64,000 bases of DNA from Dyella kyungheensis (lineage in GTDB: Bacteria > Pseudomonadota > Gammaproteobacteria > Xanthomonadales > Rhodanobacteraceae). The DNA is taken from positions 36,931 through 100,930 of the forward strand of contig NZ_JADIKC010000011.1 of NCBI RefSeq assembly GCF_016905005.1, in the 5' to 3' direction. The position numbers and the translations under genes are program-made. Numbering within the stretch: the stretch's first letter is position 1; every line of letters begins with the position of its first letter. A model generated the notes under the pieces. That model was not told the origin of the DNA and searched no databases. It worked only from the letters and a program-made list of their open reading frames with translations. Below are positions 18,710 to 27,449 of the stretch, one piece after another.

Positions 18710-21271
18710 ATGAGACGGTTACAGCAGATCGGCATGCTGGCGGTGCTGCTGCTCGGCGTATCGCTGGCAACATCCGCTGCGGCCGACGAGGCGACGGTGC
18801 GGGCAGCCCGTCTGGTGGCGCGCATGACGCCAGCAGAGAAGATCGGGCAGTTGCAGAGCAGTGCCCCGGCGATCCCGCGTCTTGGGATTCCCGCATACGA
18901 TTGGTGGAGCGAAGGCCTGCACGGTTTCGCGCGGCATGGCGAGGCAACCGTATTCCCGCAGGCCATCGGTCTTGCGGCCAGCTGGGACCCGTCATTGCTT
19001 CACGCGGTAGGCGGCGTGGTCGCCGCGCAGGCGCGCAGCCAGTTCCTCGCCACCGGCCTGCACAACGATCATGGGCGCTTCAACGGCCTGACCATCTGGT
19101 CTCCCAACATCAATATCTTTCGCGACCCTCGTTGGGGGCGAGGCCAGGAAACCTATGGCGAGGATCCACGCCTGACGGCAACGCTGGCCGTAGCCTTCAT
19201 CCAAGGCCTGCAAGGCAGCGATCCCGCACACCCCACGGTAATCGCCACGCCCAAGCACTTCGCCGTGCACAGCGGCCCGGAGCCGGGCCGTCATGGTTTC
19301 GACGTGGACGTGTCCGCGCACGATCTCGAAGACACCTACCTGCCTGCGTTCCGGGCGGCCATCGTAGAAGGTCATGCGGGATCGATCATGTGCGCCTACA
19401 ACGCCATCCACGGCGTTCCCGTATGCGCATTGCCGTGGTTGTTGGGCGAACGCCTGCGCAACGACTGGGGGTTCCAGGGCTTCGTCGTATCCGACTGCGA
19501 TGCGGTGGACGACATGACAATGTTCCACCACTACCGGAAAGACAACGCCGGCTCGTCGGCCAGTGCTTTGCGCGCAGGCACGGATCTCGATTGCGGTTCG
19601 GCCTATGCGGGTCTTGGTGACGCGTTGGCGGATGGCAGGATCGGCGAGCACGACCTCGACGTGGCCGCGACACGGCTGTTTGCTGCGCGCTATCGCCTCG
19701 GCATGTTCGACGCATCCGCGCCAACACCGCGCGACAATCCCGACGCGAATCGAGCGCTGGCGCTCCGCGCGGCCGGCGAATCGATGGTGTTGCTGAAGAA
19801 CCGTGCCAATACGCTGCCACTGAAGCCTGGCGACCGCATCGCCGTGGTGGGACCCAACGCCGATGCCTTGTCCGTCCTGGAAGCCAACTACCACGGCACC
19901 GCACGAAAGCCGGTGACGCCGCTCGATGGCCTGCGTGCGTTATGGGGCGAGAAGAATGTGCGCTACGCCCAGGGCGCCACACTTGCCGATGGCGTGACCG
20001 TGCCGATTCCCTCGACGGCACTGGCTGGTCTCAAGGGTGAGTATTTTCGAGATGCCCGTTTGACCGGCAAGCCGGCGATGACGCGTTTCGACAGCAAGAT
20101 CGATCTGGATACGGATCACACACCGCCCGCGAGCGTGCTTGATGCTTCCGGCTATGCCGTGCGCTGGACGGCGCAGCTATTGCCGCCCGGCGCGGGCGAT
20201 TACACCTTGGTCGTGCGCATGGATCGATGCTTCGACTGCCGCGGGCACGATCCCGTGCGCCTCTATCTGGACGGCCATCTGATCACCGGCAGCGCGGGCG
20301 GCGATGAGACCCTGTCGGCGACAGTTCATTTCGACGACACGCATCCCCACGATCTCCGCCTGGAGTGGGAGCACAGCGGCGAGGACCAGGGCATCCACCT
20401 GGAATGGATGGCCCCTGCGGATGCGCAACTCGCGGAGGCAGCAAAAGCGACCGCGGATGCCGACGCCGTGGTCGCCTTCGTGGGCTTGTCACCGGGCGTC
20501 GAGGGCGAGGAACTGAAAGTCGACGTGCCGGGCTTCATGGGAGGCGACCGGACCGATATCGGATTGCCGTCTTCGCAACGGAAACTGTTGGAAACGGTGG
20601 CCGCCAGCAAGAAGCCGCTGGTGGTCGTCCTGATGAGCGGCAGCGCCGTGGCCCTGAATTGGGCCCGCGAGCATGCGGACGCCATCCTGGTGGCGTGGTA
20701 TCCGGGCGAACAGGGCGGCTTGGCAGTGGCGCAGACGCTTGCCGGCGTGATCAATCCTGCCGGCCGCCTTCCCGTGACCTTCTATCGCGACGTGCGCGAT
20801 CTTCCGCCCTTCATCGATTACGGCATGAAGGGCCGCACCTATCGCTACTTCAAGGGCGAGCCACTTTATTCGTTCGGCGACGGCCTGAGCTACACCACGT
20901 TTGCCTATGACGCGCCAAAGCTGTCCACGCAAAGCCTGAAGGCCGGCGAGTCGCTCGACGTCGCAGTAAATGTGCGCAATACCGGAACGCGTGCCGGCGA
21001 CGAAGTGGTGCAGGTCTATCTTGCGTATCCCGACGCTCCTGATGCGCCGCGCCGGGCCTTGGTGGGTTTCCAGCGCATTTCCCTCGCGGCAGGCGAGCAA
21101 CGAAGCGTGACGTTCCACCTCGATCCGCGCACGCTGAGCCTGGTGGATGCCGACGGTACTCGCGCGGTCAGGGCAGGGCGCTACGGCCTGTTCGTGGGCG
21201 GCCAGCAACCCTCGGCGGGACAGCAGCCTGCAACGTTCACCATGACGGGGCATACCGGGATGCCGCGCTGA
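18710..21271 (+). CDS. GH3 beta-glycosidase with inserted PA14 domain (beta-xylosidase/beta-glucosidase), secreted
   Basis: The 853-residue protein has a signal peptide (cut near TSAAADE). The GH3 N-terminal barrel contains the substrate motif KHFAVHSGPE, and the nucleophile is Asp262 in GFVVSDCDAVDD. The alpha/beta sandwich is interrupted at about residues 440-590 by a PA14 domain (GLKGEYFRDARLTG to VRLYLDGHLITG). A fibronectin-III-like domain closes the protein (VNVRNTGTRAGDEVVQVYL). Members of this arrangement act as beta-xylosidases or beta-glucosidases; in an N-glycan setting the beta-1,2-xylose of plant glycans would be a fitting target. It starts 17 nt after the GH20 stop and ends the plus-strand run. 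Confidence 0.9.
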   Translation: MRRLQQIGMLAVLLLGVSLATSAAADEATVRAARLVARMTPAEKIGQLQSSAPAIPRLGIPAYDWWSEGLHGFARHGEATVFPQAIGLAASWDPSLLHAVGGVVAAQARSQFLATGLHNDHGRFNGLTIWSPNINIFRDPRWGRGQETYGEDPRLTATLAVAFIQGLQGSDPAHPTVIATPKHFAVHSGPEPGRHGFDVDVSAHDLEDTYLPAFRAAIVEGHAGSIMCAYNAIHGVPVCALPWLLGERLRNDWGFQGFVVSDCDAVDDMTMFHHYRKDNAGSSASALRAGTDLDCGSAYAGLGDALADGRIGEHDLDVAATRLFAARYRLGMFDASAPTPRDNPDANRALALRAAGESMVLLKNRANTLPLKPGDRIAVVGPNADALSVLEANYHGTARKPVTPLDGLRALWGEKNVRYAQGATLADGVTVPIPSTALAGLKGEYFRDARLTGKPAMTRFDSKIDLDTDHTPPASVLDASGYAVRWTAQLLPPGAGDYTLVVRMDRCFDCRGHDPVRLYLDGHLITGSAGGDETLSATVHFDDTHPHDLRLEWEHSGEDQGIHLEWMAPADAQLAEAAKATADADAVVAFVGLSPGVEGEELKVDVPGFMGGDRTDIGLPSSQRKLLETVAASKKPLVVVLMSGSAVALNWAREHADAILVAWYPGEQGGLAVAQTLAGVINPAGRLPVTFYRDVRDLPPFIDYGMKGRTYRYFKGEPLYSFGDGLSYTTFAYDAPKLSTQSLKAGESLDVAVNVRNTGTRAGDEVVQVYLAYPDAPDAPRRALVGFQRISLAAGEQRSVTFHLDPRTLSLVDADGTRAVRAGRYGLFVGGQQPSAGQQPATFTMTGHTGMPR

Positions 21272-21303
21272 CCATGCCAATGCATGGCCTGGCCAGCGTC
21301 ATC

Positions 21304-22671
21304 TCACTTCGAAGGCAACGGGCTGGCGTCGAACACCTGGAATTCGCGGATGGAGGCATCGCCCACGCTGGAGAGGATGTTCAGCCTGACGCGTTGCGCG
21401 GTGACTCGCGGAAACACATCGATCTTCATATGGCCGATGGCCTCGGCCCCGGCGACCGGATGCCACGCCTTGCCGTCGAACACCTCGATGGCGTACTTGC
21501 GCACGTGCTGCCCGTCGTCGAGCCATTCCATCGTGAGCGTGCGATCGAACGTGACCGGGTGACCGAAGTTCACTTCGAGCGTGGCATGCCGGGAGCCGGC
21601 CGGCGCAGTCCAGAACGTGTTCTTGTCGCCATCCAGCGCCGCCTCGGTATTCTCATCCGCATCCACGTGGTGACGGGCCAGGTTGCTGGCATCGCCGTAA
21701 CGCTCGCGCAGCGCCTTGCCAAACGCTTCGAGGCGCGCGACGTCGGCATCGGGGAGTTGGCCGTGGCGATCCGGCGCGATGCCCAGCATCAGCTGGCCGC
21801 CGCGGCCGACGCTGTTTTCCCAGGTATCCATCAGTTTCGCCACGCTCTTGAGCGTCGCCTCGTCATTCGGATGCCAGAACCAGTGCAGGTCGTGCAGCGG
21901 AGTGTCGACTTCCACCGGGCGCCAGCGCTGGTAGCCATGGCGGTCGATCACGTTCCAGTTCTCTCCGCGAATGTAGCCATCCTCCTGGCCCACCCAGCGG
22001 ATGTCGCCGTATTCGAACAGGCCCATGTCGGCAAACACCATGGCGTTCGACTGGTAGGTACGCAGCGTTTCGATGTAACTCGGAAAATCGTAGACGTGGC
22101 CCGCGCTGCCCGCGCCATCGAGCCACCATTCGACCAGCGGTCCATAGTGCTGGACCAGTTCCTCCATCTGGGCGCGGTAGTACGCATCGTAGGCCTGGGG
22201 TTGTTTGTAGCGCGGCTCATGCCGGTCCCACGGCGACAGGTAGACGCCGAACTCCAACCCTTCGGCGCGTGCGGCATCCGACGCAAGGCGAACAAGGTCT
22301 CCCTTGCCGCCCATCCACGGACTGCTCTTCACCGAATAATCGCTCTGCGCCGTCGGAAACAAGGCAAAGCCATCGTGGTGCTTGGCCACCATGACCAGGT
22401 AACGCGCTCCCGCCGCGCGGCTGGCGCGCGCCCATTGCGCCGCATCGACATGGTCGGGATTGAACACCTTGGGATCGGCCGTGCCGTCGCCCCATTCGCG
22501 GTCGAGGAAGGTGTTCGTGCCGAAATGGACGATCACGCCGAACTCCAGATCCTGCCAGTGAATCTGCTGGGGAGAGGGCTTGGTATCCGCTGCGCCTTGC
22601 GCCGACGCTGCCGACGAAAAAAGAGAGAGCGCCAGGGCGGCGCCAAGAACGGTTCGGGCAAGACGCTTCAT
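21304..22671 (-). CDS. Alpha-L-fucosidase, GH29 group B-like, with C-terminal F5/8-type C domain, secreted
   Basis: The 455-residue protein has a signal peptide (cut after ASAQ). The short GH29 barrel shows FGVIVHFGTNTF, MVAKHHDGFALFP and LVEWWLDGA with the predicted nucleophile Asp185. About 120 residues at the end match a discoidin-like carbohydrate-binding domain (ATLEVNFGHPVTFDRTLTMEW). This compact type usually cuts alpha-1,3/1,4-fucose in branched Lewis-type structures, while the two larger fucosidases nearby are broader. It converges on the GH3 gene with a 32-bp gap and is divergent from the sialidase-like gene across an 84-bp promoter region that holds a perfect palindrome. Confidence 0.9.
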   Translation of the reverse strand: MKRLARTVLGAALALSLFSSAASAQGAADTKPSPQQIHWQDLEFGVIVHFGTNTFLDREWGDGTADPKVFNPDHVDAAQWARASRAAGARYLVMVAKHHDGFALFPTAQSDYSVKSSPWMGGKGDLVRLASDAARAEGLEFGVYLSPWDRHEPRYKQPQAYDAYYRAQMEELVQHYGPLVEWWLDGAGSAGHVYDFPSYIETLRTYQSNAMVFADMGLFEYGDIRWVGQEDGYIRGENWNVIDRHGYQRWRPVEVDTPLHDLHWFWHPNDEATLKSVAKLMDTWENSVGRGGQLMLGIAPDRHGQLPDADVARLEAFGKALRERYGDASNLARHHVDADENTEAALDGDKNTFWTAPAGSRHATLEVNFGHPVTFDRTLTMEWLDDGQHVRKYAIEVFDGKAWHPVAGAEAIGHMKIDVFPRVTAQRVRLNILSSVGDASIREFQVFDASPLPSK

Positions 22672-22696
22672 TAGCCACCTTCGTCAAAAATCATTT

Positions 22697-22712
22697 GGAC
22701 GTAAATACGTCC
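22697..22712. promoter_or_regulatory. Perfect 16-bp palindrome in the divergent fucosidase/sialidase promoter
   Basis: The sequence GGACGTAAATACGTCC has 7-bp arms fully complementary around a 2-bp centre. It lies 26 bp upstream of the minus-strand fucosidase start and 44 bp upstream of the plus-strand gene, a position suited to one dimeric regulator acting on both. It does not match the ATATRAACT type of site A and B. Confidence 0.5.
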
Positions 22713-22755
22713 TTATGGAAGATTTCATTAGAGGACGGGAAACGCGGTCGTGTCA

Positions 22756-23835
22756 ATGAAATATGGCGTCCTGTTGCAGGCGAGATCATTTGGGTTTCGC
22801 CTCGCATTCGCTTTGCTCATCGTCATGCCGTTTCGCGCCGGGGCGATGCAGTCATCGGTTGTTTCGACCGAATTCGTATCGACGCACCCGCCGACGCCGC
22901 AGTGCCATGCGGGCACCATCGTCGACACGCCGGGCGGGCTCGTCGCGGCATGGTTTGGCGGCAAGCAGGAGCGCGACCCGAGCGTTGGCATCTGGCTATC
23001 CCGACATCTTTCCGGCCAATGGACCAGGCCGCGCGAAGTCGCCAACGGCAGGCAGCCGGACGGCTCGCGGTTGCCCACATGGAATCCCGTGCTGTTCCGC
23101 TCGGCGACCGGCCGATTGATGCTGTTCTACAAGATCGGGCCGGACCCGCAGCATTGGTGGGGCATGCTGATGACCTCCGACGACGACGGCGCCAGCTGGT
23201 CCGCGCCGCGACGGCTTCCGCCAGGCATCCTCGGGCCAATCAAGAACAAACCCATCCAGCTCGCCAACGGCGAGATCCTCAGTCCGTCCAGTACGGAGCA
23301 AGGCGGCTGGCGAGTTCATACCGAGCGATCTGTGGATGACGGCAAAACCTGGGTGGCCGGCAACGATATTTCGTCTCCCGGCATCGATGCCATTCAACCG
23401 AGTCTGCTCTCCATGCGGGACGGCACCATCGAGGCCGTCGGTCGCACGCGCCAGGGCAAACTGTTCTGGTCGCGGTCCGGCGATGCAGGGCATCACTGGT
23501 CGCCCCTGGGCTTGCTGGAGGTGACCAACCCCAATGCCGGCATCGACGCCGTGTCGCTCGCGGACGGCCGCTACCTGCTGGTCTACAACCCCACGTTGCC
23601 TGGCCATCAATGGTGGGATGGGCGAGGGACGCTGGCGGTCGCCCTCAGTGCCGATGGCCTGCGCTGGAAGAGGGTGCTTACGCTCGAGAGCCAGCCCGGT
23701 CGGGAGTACTCCTATCCGGCCGTCATCCAGTCGCGCGATGGCCTGGTCCATGTCTTGTATACGTGGCAGAGAACGCGCATGCGACATGTGGTGATCGACC
23801 CCGCCCTGCTGCCCACGCCGGCACCATCCGGCTGA
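22756..23835 (+). CDS. Sialidase-like BNR-repeat protein, secreted
   Basis: The 359-residue protein has an N-terminal hydrophobic signal (residues 14-30). Three Asp boxes of the form SxDxGxxW are visible: SDDDGASW (141-148), SVDDGKTW (192-199) and SGDAGHHW (241-248). A conserved CHAGTIVDTPGGLVAAWFGG opening is typical of the PF13088 six-bladed propeller group. Many such proteins are labelled exo-alpha-sialidase, but no FRIP motif or clear arginine triad was identified, so activity on sialic acid is unproven. In this cluster it may cut another sugar. The ATG at 22756 was chosen; a GTG at 22750 adds two residues. Confidence 0.72.
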   Translation: MKYGVLLQARSFGFRLAFALLIVMPFRAGAMQSSVVSTEFVSTHPPTPQCHAGTIVDTPGGLVAAWFGGKQERDPSVGIWLSRHLSGQWTRPREVANGRQPDGSRLPTWNPVLFRSATGRLMLFYKIGPDPQHWWGMLMTSDDDGASWSAPRRLPPGILGPIKNKPIQLANGEILSPSSTEQGGWRVHTERSVDDGKTWVAGNDISSPGIDAIQPSLLSMRDGTIEAVGRTRQGKLFWSRSGDAGHHWSPLGLLEVTNPNAGIDAVSLADGRYLLVYNPTLPGHQWWDGRGTLAVALSADGLRWKRVLTLESQPGREYSYPAVIQSRDGLVHVLYTWQRTRMRHVVIDPALLPTPAPSG

Positions 23836-24306
23836 AAGGATTTCGTCCGCTTTGTCTGGCAGCTTGTTCGCCCCCGCACCAGCTCGAGCCCAGTGCTTGC
23901 TGGTACCCCTGACGTCCATGCCACCCCGGAGCCAGCCCTCACGAGAATTGCTGCGATGCAACTTGCATCGATCTAGTTTCGGCTTATAACTACATCAAAT
24001 ATGAACTACGAGTTCGTATATGAATCTATTCTCGCGTGGGGCGGGATGGATGGCAGCAGCGATGAAGCGCGGGGTCGGCAACGACAGAGAGGGCATCGCC
24101 AGCGGGTGGTGCGGGAGAAAGGTCGATAAAGCCGTCACGCCGCTTTGTCGCGAGCAGGGCGGCACAAGCGCCTGTTCCGGGTCAGGGACCGCGAGAGCGG
24201 ACCGGTGCAGGCGAGCGAACACAGCGCACAAGAAGTGAATAGAGCTGGCGAGCGCAAGGCTCAACGGCAATCACAACATTGAAGCTTTACGGGGAGAGGG
24301 TTAACC
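23836..24306. other. 471-bp upstream region of the TonB receptor gene
   Basis: This gap contains no convincing gene; a 72-codon plus-strand frame at 24020-24238 is arginine-rich and lacks a ribosome site. It holds operator-like palindrome B at 23999-24019, inside an AT-rich stretch from about 23975 to 24030 that is the likely promoter. That leaves roughly 280 nt of untranslated leader. GGGGAGAGGG at 24291-24300 is the ribosome site for the receptor. Confidence 0.6.
23999..24019. promoter_or_regulatory. Operator-like palindrome B before the TonB receptor
   Basis: Arms ATATGAACT and AGTTCGTAT flank a 3-nt spacer (ACG), with eight of nine positions paired. Spacing and half-sites match site A in the iclR-fucP gap, so the same regulator may bind both. 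Confidence 0.6.
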
Positions 24307-27300
24307 ATGAACACAATCCGTTTGCGACGCAGCGTACTCGCCAGTTCCCTGGCATTCGCGCTTTTCGCGCCACTCGCCTTCGCTCAGTCGGCGCCGTCCG
24401 GCAGCGATCAGTCGTCCGCGCAGCAGGCACCCGCGGACGCGCCGGCGCCCGGCAAGTCGAACAAGACCGTCGACTTGCAGGGCGTCACCGTCACCGGCTC
24501 GATGATCCCGCGCTCGCAAGTCGAAGGACCGGCGCCGGTGGTTTCCATCACCGCCGAGCAGATCAAGGACCAGGGCTTCACCACGCTGTGGGAATTCCTC
24601 GATTCGTTGCCGCAGGTGGGTCAGCAGACTTCGGATCCGGCGTCCTGGGGTTCCAGTTCGGTCAATGCGCGCTCGGTGAACCTGCGCGGCGTCGGCCCCG
24701 GCTTCAGCCTGCTGTTGATCGATGGCCATCGCGTGGTGGATTACCCGCAGCCGCTCAACAAGCAGAGCAATTTCCAGAACTACAACAATCTTCCCATCGG
24801 CATGATCGATCATGTCGAAGTGCTGGCTTCCGGCGCGTCGTCGATCTACGGTTCGGACGCGGTGGCCGGCGTGATCAACGTGATCCTGAAGAAGAACTAC
24901 CAGGGTGACGAACTGCAGATCACCGGCGGCGGTGCCACCCGTGGCGGCCGCAACTACGGCGACATCAACTTCTTCGGCGGCAAGTCCGGCAGCAACTGGC
25001 ACATCCTCTACAACCTCGAGCAGTCCAATCGCACGGCGTTGTGGGGCATGGATCGTCCGTATCAGGACTCGGTGTCCGATGCGGGCTACGGCGCCTGGGG
25101 TCCGGCGTCGCGCATGTTCGGTTATCAGTACGACGCTGCCGGCGCCATCGCGCTTTCCGCGACGGATGCCAATGGCCAGTACATCACGCCGCCGGCGGGC
25201 AGCTGCTCGAAGTTCACCAACTCGCAGCTCAGCCAGTCGCATTCGGTCACCACCAACGGCGCCCAGGTCACCGGCTCGACCAACAACGGTTACTACTGTT
25301 CGCAGCCTGCGCTGTTCCAGAACTGGGTGCTGACGCCTGGCAGCCGCAGCCAGAACGGCTACATCGCCGGCGAGTACGATTTCAGCAACGGCCTGCAGCT
25401 GTATGGTTCGGCCGCGCTGTACGACACCACCGGCATCTCCAACACTCAGCTGCCGGTGGAAGTGACTGGCAAGTTCTACGACCAGAGCACGGGGCAGGTG
25501 ATCAACCAGGGCATCCGCCAGTTGACCGCGCAGGAGATGGGCACGGCGGCCAACACGCATGACCGCGAGCAGAACTGGAACCTGCAGGTCGGCCTGAAGG
25601 GCACGATGTTCGACAACCGGTTCAACTGGGATTTGAACCTCAACAGCCAGAAGTACACGGTGCGCGAAGACTATACGGGCATCAACGTCGATGGCATGAA
25701 CAACTTCTTCCTCGGCAAGCAGCAAGGCACCACCGCCGACGGCCTGCCCATCTACAACATGAACTGGCAGCAGTGGTGGAATCCGATCACCCCGCAGCAG
25801 TACGGCCAGTTCGCGGTCAATGGCGAGAACACCTCGTCGTCGTGGCTGGACCAGGCGCAGTTCCGCATCAACGGCGATCTGTTCAAGCTGCCGTGGGTGG
25901 ATGAGTCGGTAGGTTGGGCTGCGGTGCTCGAAGCCGCGCATAACGGCTTCCTGCTTTCGCCCGATCCGCGTTCGGCCGATCCGAGCACGTTCCAGAATCC
26001 GTTCGGTGCGTACCTCACCGGCGGCGGCACGCGTCAGCGCTTCTCGCTGGGCACTGAGTTCCGCGTGCCGATCCTCGACTCGCTGACCTGGACCATCTCC
26101 GGCCGCGGCGACAAGTACAACGACGCCAGCATGGCCGACATCGCCAAGACCTGGGGCACCGGCCTGGAATACCGTCCATACGACGGCCTGCTGCTTCGCG
26201 GCAGCTACGGCACCAACTTCAAGGCGCCGGACATGCAGGCCATCTACCTGACCGGCTCCACGTCGCCGGTGGGTGATTACCTCGATCCCCTGCAGTGCAT
26301 CAACGCGATCAAGTCGGGCGTGACCAACAGCACCTGGTGCAGCCTGGTGCAGCGTCCCACCTCGCAGTACTACAACTTGAACACCAACGGCAGCCGCTTG
26401 CTGGAGCCGCAGACCGGCCATTCCTGGACTTACGGTTTCGTGTGGCAGATTCCGGGCGTGCAGGGCTTGTCGGTGTCGGCAGACTACTGGCACATGGGCG
26501 TGGACAACGCGATCGAGTATCTGGACAAGGACACCGTGCTGGTGGACGAGGCCGGTTGCTTGACCGGCCTGCAGGCCAACGGCACATCGGCGTTGTCGCC
26601 GTATACGGCGCACGTGCCGGGTTCGGCCTATTGCCAGATGGTCACCCAGATGGTTCAGCGCAACGCGGCTGGCCAAATCATCTCGGAAGAGTCGGGCCCG
26701 ATCAACGAAGCCTCGCTGTATGTCAGCGGTATCGATGCGTCGCTGGATTACAAGATCCACACCGACGATTACGGCAACTTCCGCGCCGGCATCAACTACA
26801 CCGACAACCTCTCGTACAAGCAGCGCGTGCTGGCTTCCGATCCGCTGCAGAACACCCGCTACAACAACGTGGCGAGCCGCATGACCTGGATCGCCGACTG
26901 GACCAAGGGCGACTGGAACGTGTCGATCTCCGGTGTGCGCGATGGCAGCATGCGTGCCCCGAACTACGCTGGTTGCGTCGTGCTGCCCAATGGCATCCAG
27001 CCGGGCATGGTCAACGTGCAGAACGGCAGCGAGTCGATCAGCACGGGCGTGTGCCAGGTGACGCAGGACGGCAACCCGGTGGCCGTGGACTCCGCGACGT
27101 ATCGCGGCAGGACGCCGGTGTGGATCACCTGGAACACCGCTGTTGGCTGGAAGTTCAACCCGGATACCACGTTGAAGCTCACCGTATCCAACATCTTCGA
27201 CAAGGTCGGTGCGATCCCGTACTACGCCGGCGGCTTCGAGTTCGTCACGACGGGCCAGACCGCCGACGAATACAACGGTCGCGAGATTTTCCTGACGTTC

Positions 27301-27318
27301 GATTACAAGTTCAAATAA
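24307..27318 (+). CDS. TonB-dependent outer-membrane receptor, likely glycan importer
   Basis: The 1003-residue protein has a signal peptide (MNTIRLRRSVLASS... cut at FAQS near 27), a Gln/Ala/Pro-rich linker, a TonB-box-like stretch (KTVDLQGVTVTGS) and a plug domain at about 60-180 (VEVLASGASSIYGSDAVAGV). A long 22-strand barrel follows and ends EIFLTFDYKFK with the terminal aromatic. Xanthomonads use such receptors to import oligosaccharides released by linked glycosidases. Position between five glycosidase genes and a further fucosidase, plus the shared operator with fucP, suggests uptake of a fucosylated oligosaccharide. There is no STN signalling domain at the N terminus. Confidence 0.92.
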   Translation: MNTIRLRRSVLASSLAFALFAPLAFAQSAPSGSDQSSAQQAPADAPAPGKSNKTVDLQGVTVTGSMIPRSQVEGPAPVVSITAEQIKDQGFTTLWEFLDSLPQVGQQTSDPASWGSSSVNARSVNLRGVGPGFSLLLIDGHRVVDYPQPLNKQSNFQNYNNLPIGMIDHVEVLASGASSIYGSDAVAGVINVILKKNYQGDELQITGGGATRGGRNYGDINFFGGKSGSNWHILYNLEQSNRTALWGMDRPYQDSVSDAGYGAWGPASRMFGYQYDAAGAIALSATDANGQYITPPAGSCSKFTNSQLSQSHSVTTNGAQVTGSTNNGYYCSQPALFQNWVLTPGSRSQNGYIAGEYDFSNGLQLYGSAALYDTTGISNTQLPVEVTGKFYDQSTGQVINQGIRQLTAQEMGTAANTHDREQNWNLQVGLKGTMFDNRFNWDLNLNSQKYTVREDYTGINVDGMNNFFLGKQQGTTADGLPIYNMNWQQWWNPITPQQYGQFAVNGENTSSSWLDQAQFRINGDLFKLPWVDESVGWAAVLEAAHNGFLLSPDPRSADPSTFQNPFGAYLTGGGTRQRFSLGTEFRVPILDSLTWTISGRGDKYNDASMADIAKTWGTGLEYRPYDGLLLRGSYGTNFKAPDMQAIYLTGSTSPVGDYLDPLQCINAIKSGVTNSTWCSLVQRPTSQYYNLNTNGSRLLEPQTGHSWTYGFVWQIPGVQGLSVSADYWHMGVDNAIEYLDKDTVLVDEAGCLTGLQANGTSALSPYTAHVPGSAYCQMVTQMVQRNAAGQIISEESGPINEASLYVSGIDASLDYKIHTDDYGNFRAGINYTDNLSYKQRVLASDPLQNTRYNNVASRMTWIADWTKGDWNVSISGVRDGSMRAPNYAGCVVLPNGIQPGMVNVQNGSESISTGVCQVTQDGNPVAVDSATYRGRTPVWITWNTAVGWKFNPDTTLKLTVSNIFDKVGAIPYYAGGFEFVTTGQTADEYNGREIFLTFDYKFK

Positions 27319-27372
27319 GGCTGTGATTCCCAGCCTGCTTCAGGCATGAGTCTCCCCTGTCTGACGGGTCGG

Positions 27373-27389
27373 CCTCGGCGTTGCCGAGG
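27373..27389 (+). terminator. Hairpin after the TonB receptor gene
   Basis: The 7-bp arms CCTCGGC and GCCGAGG flank a GTT loop 55 bp after the receptor stop. No T-tract follows, so it may only attenuate transcription or protect the mRNA end between the receptor and the following fucosidase. Confidence 0.35.
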
Positions 27390-27449
27390 TCGATCCGCTC
27401 ATGACGGCAAGGGAGGGCACGTTCCGGTGTGGATCAAGGAGTGAGGCGT

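Noticed and set aside
16305..18995. Antisense open frame of 896 codons opposite GH20 and GH3 genes
   Set aside because: It crosses two certain genes and has no recognisable domain.
24020..24238. Small gene upstream of the TonB receptor
   Set aside because: No ribosome site, Arg-rich composition and no similarity to a known family; more likely untranslated leader.
24301..26760. Antisense open frame of 819 codons opposite the TonB receptor
   Set aside because: The receptor on the plus strand has full family features; the antisense product is Arg/His-rich without motifs.
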